From: Flavobacterium anhuiense
GTDB taxonomy: Bacteria > Bacteroidota > Bacteroidia > Flavobacteriales > Flavobacteriaceae
Assembly: GCF_004151235.1 (NCBI RefSeq)
Contig: NZ_JUIV01000007.1
Location: forward strand, 1-64,000
DNA: 64,000 nucleotides
Direction of reading: 5' to 3'
This document shows, piece after piece, positions 35,471 to 43,408 of the stretch. Below the pieces are notes generated by a model. That model had not been told where the DNA came from. It searched no databases and was given only the letters and a program-made list of their open reading frames with translations. Position 1 is the first letter of the stretch, and each line of letters opens with the position of its first letter. A program made the translations under genes and the position numbers.

Positions 35471-36421
35471 TTATTTTACATTGGAGAATTTTACAATTGG
35501 TTTGTCAATCATTTTGTAAAATTTTCCTTTGAAAGCATAACGTCTTTCAATCTCAAAATTAAATGATTTTTTCGTTTTCGCCATTATTGCAATTTCTTCA
35601 GGAACATTTGTTTCAAATTCGTCTTGTGCTTTTAAAGCTTTATTAAATGTTCCTGTTGTTTTTATGATAATATCTCTAAAATGTTTTTTGGTGTTATCAT
35701 TTACAACCGTATAAGTTCCAGACCATTTTACGCTTTCAACATTGGTAAGCTGATAATTATCAACTTCCATTATAGGCTGATATTTTCCGTCAAAACCAGC
35801 AACCAGATACAGCCAGCCTTCAAAAGGTCCGCCCGCGCCACCATTAACATGCAATAAGGTAAAAGCAAATTGATCCTCTCCAATTTCAACCAATTTTGGA
35901 GTTGGGCATTGCGCAAAAGCACCAAATGCAGCAACTGCAGGCTGAAAAGATCTCATATACCAAGAATTGCCATTTTTTGCAAACTTAGCCAAACCTAACA
36001 ATCCTCCAGAAAAACGTCCTGTCTGAAGTCCGTCTTCATCATGAACAGAATGATTAAAAGCTAATATTTTAAATTGATTTCCTTTTGAATCAGAATAGTC
36101 AATATTAGCTAAAAGTCTTGTTGCAACACCTTCAGAATATGGAAACAATTGATCGCCTTCAACACCGTTTACGTCCAAAAAAGGTGAAGGTTTGCAAGAT
36201 TTGCATTTCCAGCTTATAAAAGTATTTTTATCTGAAAGATGATATAGATTACCAGGAAACAATTTTTGAATTGTTTTTATGCCGTCAAAAGGTTCAGAAA
36301 CTTTAAGAGTCCGTTTGGTGTTTAATATAGTATCTGTAACGTTTTTAAGCTGTAAATCAGTTTCTTGAGCAAAGCAGAATGAAGAGGTTAGCAGGAAGAA
36401 GCTTAAGGTAATTTGGCGCAT
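35471..36421 (-). CDS. Secreted protein of unknown function
   Basis: A 316-residue protein with an N-terminal signal peptide (MRQITLSFFLLTSSFCFAQ). The body contains a CxxC motif (SWKCKSCKPSPF), a segment rich in aromatic residues (KFAKNGNSWYMRSFQPAVAAFGAFAQCPTPKLVEI, seen in parts), and a HVNGGAGGPFEGWLYLVAGFDG stretch. No family was recognised. It is probably periplasmic or outer-membrane associated. It is convergent with the YeiH gene and divergent from the gene at 36598. Confidence 0.6.
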   Translation of the reverse strand: MRQITLSFFLLTSSFCFAQETDLQLKNVTDTILNTKRTLKVSEPFDGIKTIQKLFPGNLYHLSDKNTFISWKCKSCKPSPFLDVNGVEGDQLFPYSEGVATRLLANIDYSDSKGNQFKILAFNHSVHDEDGLQTGRFSGGLLGLAKFAKNGNSWYMRSFQPAVAAFGAFAQCPTPKLVEIGEDQFAFTLLHVNGGAGGPFEGWLYLVAGFDGKYQPIMEVDNYQLTNVESVKWSGTYTVVNDNTKKHFRDIIIKTTGTFNKALKAQDEFETNVPEEIAIMAKTKKSFNFEIERRYAFKGKFYKMIDKPIVKFSNVK

Positions 36422-36597
36422 AAAAATATATTTAAATTATGAAAACAAATATATAAAGAAATTTATTGTTAATACGGGCTTCTTGTCGATTTTAAGCCGT
36501 AAAATATCAAAATGCTAAATTATGAGAATCTTAATAACAGTATTTTTTGCGTATTCTTTAATTAAAGCTAAATTTGCTCCCTCTAATAAAAAAACAA

Positions 36598-37596
36598 ATG
36601 AAGAAAATCCAAATGAGACCAAAACTAATCGCTTTCGGAGCTTTAATTATTGGGTTTATTATGCTGTCATGGGGAAATGTTGGCCATGAGCGTATTAACA
36701 AAGCAGCTGTAATGGCTTTACCAAAACAATTACAGATCTTTTTTTACAACCACATTGATTTTATTACGCAAGAAGCTTCGGTTCCAGATATCCGTAAGTA
36801 TGCTTTAAATTATAAAGAAGAAGGCCCAAGGCATTATTTCGACATGGAAAACTTTGGAGCCGCTGACACATATCCACAGACATTAGAAGAAGCAAAACAA
36901 AAATATGATGCCAAATTTTTAAGCGATAACGGAATTTTACCTTGGTATATCGAGGATATGATGGCAAAATTGACTAAAGCTTTTAAAGAGAAAAATAGAG
37001 CTGAAATCTTATTTCTTGCTGCAGATTTAGGTCATTATATTGGCGATGCGCACATGCCTTTGCATACTTCTAAAAATCACGACGGACAATTGACTGATCA
37101 AAAAGGAATTCATTCGCTTTGGGAAAGCAGATTGCCGGAATTATTCGTTAAAAATTACAAATTAAATGTTCCAGAAGCTCAGTATTATACTGATGTTCAT
37201 AAAGCGATTTGGGATATGATCAATGATACGCACAGCTTTGCGCAGCCTTTATTGGATATTGATAAAAAGCTAAGAACAGCAACTCCTGAAAACAAAGTTT
37301 TTGAAATGGATGCTGATGGTAAGATCGCTAAAACAAAATACAATACTTCTAAGTTTTCTGATGAATATGCTACAAAATTGCATGCAGAATTAAACGGAAT
37401 GGTAGAAAGCCAAATGAGAAAAGCAATTGCTGCAACAGCAAGTTTTTGGTATACAGCTTGGGTAAATGCAGGAAAACCAGATTTAAGTGATTTAGATTCG
37501 CCAGCTGTTACTCAAAGAAACTACCAATTTTTACAGGATGATTTAAAATTGTACCAGAAAGGAAATTTATTCGGAATGAAAAATCAAAATGATTAA
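36598..37596 (+). CDS. Zinc-dependent phospholipase C / S1-P1 nuclease-like secreted hydrolase
   Basis: A 332-residue exported protein. Signal segment KLIAFGALIIGFIMLSWG is followed by WGNVGHERINKAAV, with W near the mature N-terminus as in the trinuclear zinc family. Further ligands: DLGHYIGDAHMPLHTSKNHDG (two His and Asp) and GIHSLWESRL (HxxxE). These fit the phospholipase C/S1-P1 superfamily; which substrate (phospholipid or nucleic acid) is unclear. The start is taken at the ATG at 36598 (MKKIQMRPKL). A bidirectional terminator separates it from the convergent gene at 37731. Confidence 0.82.
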   Translation: MKKIQMRPKLIAFGALIIGFIMLSWGNVGHERINKAAVMALPKQLQIFFYNHIDFITQEASVPDIRKYALNYKEEGPRHYFDMENFGAADTYPQTLEEAKQKYDAKFLSDNGILPWYIEDMMAKLTKAFKEKNRAEILFLAADLGHYIGDAHMPLHTSKNHDGQLTDQKGIHSLWESRLPELFVKNYKLNVPEAQYYTDVHKAIWDMINDTHSFAQPLLDIDKKLRTATPENKVFEMDADGKIAKTKYNTSKFSDEYATKLHAELNGMVESQMRKAIAATASFWYTAWVNAGKPDLSDLDSPAVTQRNYQFLQDDLKLYQKGNLFGMKNQND

Positions 37597-37641
37597 TTTT
37601 TGTTTGAAGTTTTCAAGTTTCAAGTTGAACTGAAAATTATA

Positions 37642-37676
37642 AAAAGCCTCAGATTCTTTACGAATTTGAGGCTTTT
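37642..37676. terminator. Terminator between convergent genes
   Basis: A 14-bp stem AAAAGCCTCAGATT (37642-37655) and AATTTGAGGCTTTT (37663-37676) with one G-T pair and a 7-nt loop. A and T runs at the ends suit both directions. Confidence 0.8.
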
Positions 37677-37730
37677 ATAATTTAACAAACCCTAACAGAT
37701 TTTTTTAACCTTTTGGATTATTTTAAAATT

Positions 37731-39866
37731 TTAACGAACTTTTGCATATAATTTTTTATTCTTATCTGCCAAATCTTTAAACTGATATTCTTTCTCTTTC
37801 AAAACATACGATGCTGATTGATAGTAAGAAATGGTTTCGTCAAGCAATTCCTTGTTCTCAGTTTTCAGTGGAATTTCATCGTAATGAATTTGAAATTCAG
37901 GAGCAATGCCAGTTTTCTCATTAAGTTTCAGCTGAAACTGTTTTATCTGTTGTTTTGGAGATAAAATCGTCAAGACATTGTCTTTTATTAAACCTAAGTC
38001 CTGATAAGTTGCTATAAAGGCTCGTGGCTGATAATCTGGTTGAAATACATCTTGTCCAAAGAATTTGCTTTCATAATCAAAATTTAAAAGCCCAAATAAT
38101 GTTGGCATAATATCAATCTGTGACATTAATTTGGTATATTTTTCAGGCTTCATTTCTGGCGTATAAATCAAAGCTGGAATTCTGTATTTGTCTAACGGAA
38201 GTTCTGTTTTTCCTGCACTCGAAGCACAATGATCGGCTACAATTACAAATACTGTATTCTTAAACCAAGGCTGTTTTTCAGCTTGTTTAAAGAATTGTTT
38301 AAGAGCATAATCGGTATATTTTACACCTCCATCACGAGATTTGATGTTTCCAGGAATATCTATTTTATTGTTAGGATAAGTAAAAGGTCTGTGATTACTT
38401 ACAGTCATAATATGATTGAAGAAAGGCTTGTTTTGTTTTGCTTCATCATTCATAACTTTAATTGCTTTATTGTACATGTCTTCGTCGCAAACTCCCCATA
38501 CGTTTGAAAAAGTGATTTCGTTTTCTGCGAAACTTGATTTGTCTATAATTTGATAGCCATTTCCGGTAAAGAAATCCTGCATGTTGTCAAAAAATGCATC
38601 TCCGCCGTACATGAATTTTACATTATAGCCTTTTTGAAGAAAAACAGATCCTGTTGAGAATTTATTTTTGTTGTCTTCTCTTTTTACAACACTTTCTCCA
38701 GCGGTTGGAGGCAGGCATAAAGTTACGGCTTCAAGACCACGTACTGTTCGGTTTCCTGCAGCATATAAATTCGTAAAAAGCAAGCTTTTTTGTGCCAAAC
38801 TGTCTAGGAAAGGTGTGATGTTCTGCTCATTTCCATACATTTTCATAAAGTCAGCACTTAAACTTTCGATTGTTATTAAAACAACATTTTTACGTTGTTC
38901 CAAAGAATCTTCTTTTATTTTTCGCAATGTATTTGTCCCTGCAATATTTGGAAGTTCTTGCTTTAATATAGCAAATGCTTTTTCGTTCGGAATTGTTTTG
39001 TAGAATTTAAAATAATCCAATTTGTTATTCTGAAACGCCAGATAGAATTTGTAAATACCGTTTGATTGCAGTTCATTAACAAATACATTTTTAGAATTTT
39101 CTGTTTTAGCCAATTGAGGAGTGGCTAGTAAAGAAATAACAAATAGAACAGCATATAAGGCTGTAATTTGTAATTTTTCATTAAAGCTAGGAATCTCATC
39201 TATGTAATTTTTAGATCTTTTAATGATGAAATAAGTAATAATTCCTGTAATGATAAACAAAGCAGAAAATATAGGAATTACAGGATACGACTGCATAATG
39301 TTTCCAATGACTTCATTGGTGTAAATCAGGTAATTAACTGCAATGAAATTGTATTTTGCTCCAAATTCGTTCCAAAAGAAAAATTCGCTGATTGCGTTTT
39401 GAAGAATCAGTAAAACATATAGAAAAATCACAAAAGCAAAAAGCCAAAATCTGATTTTATCTCTGTGCTTTGGAAGGAAAAGGAAAAGAGAAAACAAAAG
39501 TGTTTTTAAAGAAACAAAAATCAAAACGATTTTTGGCAAAGCGCCACCGTATTCATCAAAAATGCTTTTTCCAGAAGCTACGTAAATTAAAAGTGCTAGA
39601 AAACCTGCGAGTATAATATATCCGTAAGGTTTATTGTATTTTGAGTTTGAAATAAAAATGAGATAAAGCCATAAGAAAACCGACGCTAACACGAATACAA
39701 AAAAGTCTGACAGTAAACCTAGCGAGAATATTTTTAAGCTCTCTGCAAAGGTAAACGAACTCTGGGTAATGGGATGAAAAAGCAATACCAGTCTAAGTGT
39801 AAAACTTACTATAAAGTACAGTAAGGCAAGATTGTAGAAAGGCGAAAGTTTTTTGTAAAAATTCAT
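37731..39866 (-). CDS. LTA synthase-like membrane sulfatase
   Basis: A 711-residue protein with five N-terminal membrane helices (about 10-240) and a sulfatase/alkaline-phosphatase-type domain facing the periplasm (about 300-600). Catalytic elements: VVLITIESLSADFMKMYG (metal site), the nucleophile Thr in NRTVRGLEAVTLCLPPTAGES, and FVIVADHCASS (metal site). This layout is that of lipoteichoic acid synthases and of phosphoglycerol or phosphoethanolamine transferases; in a Gram-negative it may modify outer-membrane glycans or lipids. It is divergent from the response regulator at 40066. Confidence 0.85.
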   Translation of the reverse strand: MNFYKKLSPFYNLALLYFIVSFTLRLVLLFHPITQSSFTFAESLKIFSLGLLSDFFVFVLASVFLWLYLIFISNSKYNKPYGYIILAGFLALLIYVASGKSIFDEYGGALPKIVLIFVSLKTLLFSLFLFLPKHRDKIRFWLFAFVIFLYVLLILQNAISEFFFWNEFGAKYNFIAVNYLIYTNEVIGNIMQSYPVIPIFSALFIITGIITYFIIKRSKNYIDEIPSFNEKLQITALYAVLFVISLLATPQLAKTENSKNVFVNELQSNGIYKFYLAFQNNKLDYFKFYKTIPNEKAFAILKQELPNIAGTNTLRKIKEDSLEQRKNVVLITIESLSADFMKMYGNEQNITPFLDSLAQKSLLFTNLYAAGNRTVRGLEAVTLCLPPTAGESVVKREDNKNKFSTGSVFLQKGYNVKFMYGGDAFFDNMQDFFTGNGYQIIDKSSFAENEITFSNVWGVCDEDMYNKAIKVMNDEAKQNKPFFNHIMTVSNHRPFTYPNNKIDIPGNIKSRDGGVKYTDYALKQFFKQAEKQPWFKNTVFVIVADHCASSAGKTELPLDKYRIPALIYTPEMKPEKYTKLMSQIDIMPTLFGLLNFDYESKFFGQDVFQPDYQPRAFIATYQDLGLIKDNVLTILSPKQQIKQFQLKLNEKTGIAPEFQIHYDEIPLKTENKELLDETISYYQSASYVLKEKEYQFKDLADKNKKLYAKVR

Positions 39867-39882
39867 CGGATTTATTTTTTTA

Positions 39883-39890
39883 CAAAATTA
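39883..39890 (-). promoter_or_regulatory. -7 box (TAATTTTG) ahead of the sulfatase-like gene
   Basis: On the minus strand TAATTTTG matches TAnnTTTG, 17 bp before the start codon. No TTG is found at the usual -33 position; instead phased TTAA repeats begin at 39902. Confidence 0.45.
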
Positions 39891-39901
39891 ATTTCCAATG
39901 A

Positions 39902-39960
39902 TTAACACCAGATTAAGTTCAACTTTTACCTTACTTAACATTAACTTAAAGTTTGCTTAA
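39902..39960. promoter_or_regulatory. TTAA direct repeats at 11-bp spacing, candidate response-regulator site
   Basis: TTAA occurs at 39902, 39913, 39935, 39946 and 39957, exactly 11 bp apart apart from the missing one at 39924, where the sequence is TTTT. An extra TTAA is at 39941. OmpR/PhoB-type regulators bind tandem direct repeats with an 11-bp period, and such a regulator is encoded 106 bp downstream. The site lies over the expected -33 zone of the sulfatase-like gene. Confidence 0.5.
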
Positions 39961-40017
39961 GATACTGGTTTTCTTTATTTATTGATATGTCGGACTATTT
40001 CTGAGAGGTAAATTATC

Positions 40018-40025
40018 TATCTTTG
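40018..40025 (+). promoter_or_regulatory. -7 box (TATCTTTG) ahead of the response regulator
   Basis: TATCTTTG matches TAnnTTTG, 40 bp before the start of the 40066 gene. Confidence 0.45.
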
Positions 40026-40065
40026 AATTGAAAAAATGAAATTCAAATTTAATCAGATACGATAA

Positions 40066-40728
40066 ATGCATATTTTAATAGTTGAAGACGAAGTAGGAAT
40101 TGTTCAATTTCTAAAACAAGGTTTGCAAGAAGAAGGCTATCAAATTACTACTGCTGCTGACGGTTCCAAAGGATTTGAATTGGTCCGGGAGCAAAAATTT
40201 GACTTAATTCTTTTAGACTGGATGTTGCCAAAGATTAACGGTTTGGATTTGTGCAAAGCTATCCGAATTAAAGACCAAAGCACGCCAATCATTTTTTTGA
40301 CTGCAAAAGACACAGTTCAGGAAACTATTGAAGGTTTAAAAGCGGGCGCCAACGATTATATCAAAAAGCCTTTTAGTTTTGAAGAATTAGTAGAGCGAAT
40401 TAAAGTCCACTTTAGAAATAAAAAGCAAACTGAAAACTTAACTCTCGGAAACATTACGATGGACCTATCCAGACATATTGTTTTGAAAGCAGAGGAAGAA
40501 ATTTCGTTAACTCAACGCGAATTTGAATTATTGGCTTATCTAATTCAGCATAAAGGAAAAGTCTGCACTAGAAATCAAATTTTAAGGGACGTTTGGGAAA
40601 TTAACTTTGAGTACGATACAGGTGTTATAGACGTGTTTATGAATGCCATTCGAAAAAAACTGAACCTTAAAATCGAAGAAGATTATATCAAAACCATCCG
40701 AGGCATTGGATATATTGCCAATGATTAA
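40066..40728 (+). CDS. OmpR-family response regulator
   Basis: A 220-residue regulator with a receiver (E7-D8, phosphorylation site D51 in LLDWMLPK, K in DYIKKPFSFEEL) and a winged-helix output domain (about 125-220; EISLTQREFELLAYLIQHKGKVCTRNQILRDVWEIN and KTIRGIGYIA). It is followed after 3 bp by its cognate sensor kinase. Targets may include the divergent sulfatase-like gene, given the phased repeats between them. Confidence 0.95.
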   Translation: MHILIVEDEVGIVQFLKQGLQEEGYQITTAADGSKGFELVREQKFDLILLDWMLPKINGLDLCKAIRIKDQSTPIIFLTAKDTVQETIEGLKAGANDYIKKPFSFEELVERIKVHFRNKKQTENLTLGNITMDLSRHIVLKAEEEISLTQREFELLAYLIQHKGKVCTRNQILRDVWEINFEYDTGVIDVFMNAIRKKLNLKIEEDYIKTIRGIGYIAND

Positions 40729-40731
40729 CAA

Positions 40732-42138
40732 ATGACATCGTTATCTTTTAAAGACAGAATTGCATTAAATTATATTGTAGGAACCGGACTGTTGGTTTTA
40801 GCGGTCTTTTCTGCTATTTATTTTATTGTAAAACTTACGGTTTATAACCATATTGACGAAAACTTGAATATTGAAATTCAAGATCATTTGAAAGAACTGA
40901 GAATTGAGAAAGGTAAAGTTATCTTTATGGATGCTGAAGAATGGGAAGAAAGAGAACATAATTCAGTAGATGTAAATCCTATTTTTGTTCAGTTTTTGAA
41001 TGTGAACAAACAAATCATTGAAAAATCACCTAATCTAAAGAATGAAAAACTCGTTTTTCACGGAAAAAAAGATCATTTTCATCCTTTTGACACTAAATTA
41101 TTAGGTAATAAAATTCGTCAGATTCAGGTTCCGCTTCATGTGCAATCCAAGAAAGTTGGTTATCTGATTATCGCCATGTCACTTTCAGATTCTTCAAAAG
41201 TTTTGGATAATCTAATGGATGCTTTATTGATAACATTTCCCATCATTTTGCTGATTTTGTTTTTCTTAGCTAGATTTTATGCAGGAAGAAGCATCAAGCC
41301 AATAAATAATATCATTCAAACCTCAAAAGTTATTACTAAAGATAATCTTAAAGCGCGAATTCCGTTGCCAAAAACAAGAGACGAATTGTTTACGCTTTCT
41401 AAGACCATTAATAATTTATTGAACCGAATTGAAGATGCAATTGAACGTGAAAAACAGTTTACATCTGATGCTTCACATGAGTTAAGAACGCCCCTTACAG
41501 TTATTAAAGGAACACTTGAAGTACTCATTCGTAAACCTCGTGACAATAAAGAATACGAAGAAAAAATTAATTATTGCATCAGTGAAGTTGATCACTTGAA
41601 TTCGCTTGTTGATCAGTTGCTTATGATGGCTCGTTTTGAGAATCAAAAACAGAATATTCTTAAAGAAAATATCTACTTAAATGCTGTAATTTTAGATGTG
41701 CTGAAATTAAATACAGAGAAAATTAAACTGGGAGGAATAAATGTAATTTTAGATGCACCAGAAGAATTTTATATTTATTCGGATACTTATTTAACAGTAA
41801 CAATTCTTCGAAATATCATTTCAAATGCAGTGAAATATTCAAAATCTAATAGTGAAATCCGCATTTCTTTATCTAGAGAAAATCATAAAATTATCTGCAA
41901 TATTTTAGATCAGGGAATCGGAATTGCAAAGAAAGATCTTGAGTCAATTTTAAATCCGTTTTTTCGATCAGACTCGCTCAATCATTCAGAAATTAAAGGG
42001 ACTGGGCTTGGTTTGTTTATTGTAAAAAGAATGACCGATCTGCTTCATATTAAGTTTAAAATTGAAAGTGAAATTGGAAAAGGAACCCAAGTTTTATTGG
42101 TTTTTGAAGAATATGATAATTCGTTAAAGCAATTTTAA
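40732..42138 (+). CDS. Sensor histidine kinase
   Basis: A 468-residue membrane kinase. It has membrane helices at about 14-36 and 163-183, a periplasmic sensor between them, a HAMP segment (RSIKPINNIIQTSKVITKDNLKARI), HisKA with phosphorylated His in FTSDASHELRTPLTVIKGTLEVL, and HATPase_c with N-box (IISNAVKYSK), DQGIGIAKKDL and GTGLGLFIVKRM. The small gap to the upstream response regulator indicates co-expression and pairing. The signal is unknown. Confidence 0.95.
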   Translation: MTSLSFKDRIALNYIVGTGLLVLAVFSAIYFIVKLTVYNHIDENLNIEIQDHLKELRIEKGKVIFMDAEEWEEREHNSVDVNPIFVQFLNVNKQIIEKSPNLKNEKLVFHGKKDHFHPFDTKLLGNKIRQIQVPLHVQSKKVGYLIIAMSLSDSSKVLDNLMDALLITFPIILLILFFLARFYAGRSIKPINNIIQTSKVITKDNLKARIPLPKTRDELFTLSKTINNLLNRIEDAIEREKQFTSDASHELRTPLTVIKGTLEVLIRKPRDNKEYEEKINYCISEVDHLNSLVDQLLMMARFENQKQNILKENIYLNAVILDVLKLNTEKIKLGGINVILDAPEEFYIYSDTYLTVTILRNIISNAVKYSKSNSEIRISLSRENHKIICNILDQGIGIAKKDLESILNPFFRSDSLNHSEIKGTGLGLFIVKRMTDLLHIKFKIESEIGKGTQVLLVFEEYDNSLKQF

Positions 42139-42205
42139 AATTATTAAGCAAAATGTGCTTCAAAACGATTTTTAACAATAAACTATCGTTAAGTTAAAAT
42201 AAAAA

Positions 42206-42237
42206 TTGCTTTTTAATTATTTTATCTAGTATATTTG
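42206..42237 (+). promoter_or_regulatory. Promoter of the his operon
   Basis: A -33 TTG (42206-42208) is separated by 21 bp from TATATTTG (42230-42237), followed by C. This fits the Bacteroidetes consensus and lies 36 bp before the leader peptide start. Confidence 0.7.
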
Positions 42238-42273
42238 CAACCGAATCAAAGAAGTAAAAAAACAAAACAAATC

Positions 42274-42333
42274 ATGAATTCAATTCAATTACATCATCAT
42301 CATTTACATTATTGCTCTCAAGCGATGTGTTAA
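42274..42333 (+). CDS. Histidine leader peptide
   Basis: A 19-codon ORF reading MNSIQLHHHHLHYCSQAMC, then TAA. Four His codons run in a row at 42292-42303 and a fifth is at 42307-42309. It lies between a good promoter and a perfect terminator, 112 bp before hisG. This is the classical layout of a his attenuation leader: low His-tRNA stalls the ribosome on the His run and lets the antiterminator form. The gene is not annotated by ordinary gene finders because of its length. The name hisL is used in Enterobacteria for the equivalent, but this one is not homologous by sequence alone. Confidence 0.88.
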   Translation: MNSIQLHHHHLHYCSQAMC

Positions 42334-42390
42334 TGGTATGCGTGTAAATCATCATATTTTAAAACCCGTTTGAGTACATCAAACGGGTTT
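42311..42390 (+). promoter_or_regulatory. his attenuator: protector, antiterminator and terminator segments
   Basis: Three mutually exclusive pairings can be drawn. Protector: ATTGCT (42311-42316) with AGCGAT (42321-42326), including one G-U. Antiterminator: TCAAGCG (42318-42324) with CGTTTGA (42367-42373), including one G-U. Terminator: 42362-42373 with 42379-42390. A ribosome stalled on the His codons blocks the protector, freeing the antiterminator strand; one reaching the stop codon covers it and lets the terminator form. In readthrough RNA, 42368-42377 can also pair perfectly with 42410-42419 (10 bp). Confidence 0.7.
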
Positions 42391-42393
42391 TTT
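42362..42393 (+). terminator. his leader terminator
   Basis: A perfect 12-bp stem AAACCCGTTTGA (42362-42373) and TCAAACGGGTTT (42379-42390), loop GTACA, with T continuing to 42393. It lies between the His leader peptide and hisG. Confidence 0.92.
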
Positions 42394-42445
42394 AATTCAA
42401 GCTCTCTTTGTACTCAAACTATTAATTCAACAAACAACTAAAAAA

Positions 42446-43303
42446 ATGAGTACTTTAAAAATTGCAATTCAAAAATCTGGGCGTTTAAACGAAGACAGCA
42501 TTCAAATTCTAAAAGACTGCGGTATTTCAATCAACAACGGAATAGACCAGTTAAAAGCCGAAGCTTCAAATTTTCCTCTTGAAGTTTTATATCTTAGAAA
42601 TTCAGATATTCCTCAATATTTAATCGATGGAGTGGTAGATTTAGCTATAGTTGGCGATAATCTTTTGGTAGAAAAAGGAAAAGGAATCGAAGTGGTTCAG
42701 AAATTAGGATTCTCAAAATGTAAAGTTTCTGTAGCAGTTCCTAAAACCTTCGAATACAATTCGGTACAAGATTTAGCTAATCTTCGTATTGCTACCTCTT
42801 ATCCAAATACAGTTACCGAATATTTTAATAAATTTGGTATAAATGTAGATATTCACCAAATATCTGGTTCTGTGGAAATTGCGCCAAATATTGGTCTTGC
42901 AGATGCGATTGTAGATATTGTTTCAAGCGGAAGCACTTTATTCAAAAACAACTTAAAAGAAGTTGAAGTTATTTTGAAAAGTGAAGCAGTTTTAGCAGTT
43001 TCTCCAAAAGTTTCTCCAGAAATACAGAAACACATTGACACTTTAAAATTCAGAATTCAAGCGGTTTTAAGAGCTAGAAATTCAAAATATATTCTAATGA
43101 ACGTTCCAAATGACAAAATTGAAGCAGTTGGAAAAATTCTTCCAGTTTTAAGAAGTTTAACTGTTCTTCCGTTGGCGCAAGAAGGCTGGAGCAGCGTTCA
43201 CTCTGTAATTGACAAAGATACTTTTTGGGATGTAATAGATCAGTTAAAAGAAGTAGGAGCAGAAGGAATTCTAGTTTGCCCAATTGAGAAAATGGTACTA
43301 TAA
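42446..43303 (+). CDS. hisG: ATP phosphoribosyltransferase
   Basis: First, committed step of histidine synthesis: joins ATP and PRPP. The 285-residue long form has the catalytic bilobal domain (LKIAIQKSGRLNEDSIQILKDCG, and the PRPP-binding IVDIVSSGSTLFKNNL) plus a C-terminal ACT-like regulatory domain (about 210-285, LMNVPNDKIEAVGKILPVLRSLTVLP), so histidine feedback is expected and no HisZ is needed. It is the first gene after the attenuator. Confidence 0.96.
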   Translation: MSTLKIAIQKSGRLNEDSIQILKDCGISINNGIDQLKAEASNFPLEVLYLRNSDIPQYLIDGVVDLAIVGDNLLVEKGKGIEVVQKLGFSKCKVSVAVPKTFEYNSVQDLANLRIATSYPNTVTEYFNKFGINVDIHQISGSVEIAPNIGLADAIVDIVSSGSTLFKNNLKEVEVILKSEAVLAVSPKVSPEIQKHIDTLKFRIQAVLRARNSKYILMNVPNDKIEAVGKILPVLRSLTVLPLAQEGWSSVHSVIDKDTFWDVIDQLKEVGAEGILVCPIEKMVL

Positions 43304-43322
43304 AAAAGAATTTTCAATTTTT

Positions 43323-43377
43323 AAATCCCAAATTCCAAGCTTAGCGTTGATCTTTAAAGAATTGGAATTTGGAATTT
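43323..43377. repeat. Palindrome between hisG and hisD, family 7
   Basis: AAATCCCAAATTCCAA (43323-43338) and TTGGAATTTGGAATTT (43362-43377) pair at 15 of 16 positions around a 23-nt loop. The same words occur at 52857-52890 and, as loose copies, at 49532-49560 and 141-170. Readthrough must occur for hisD to be expressed. Confidence 0.7.
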
Positions 43378-43408
43378 TAGAAGTTTGGAATTTAATATCG
43401 AAAATATT

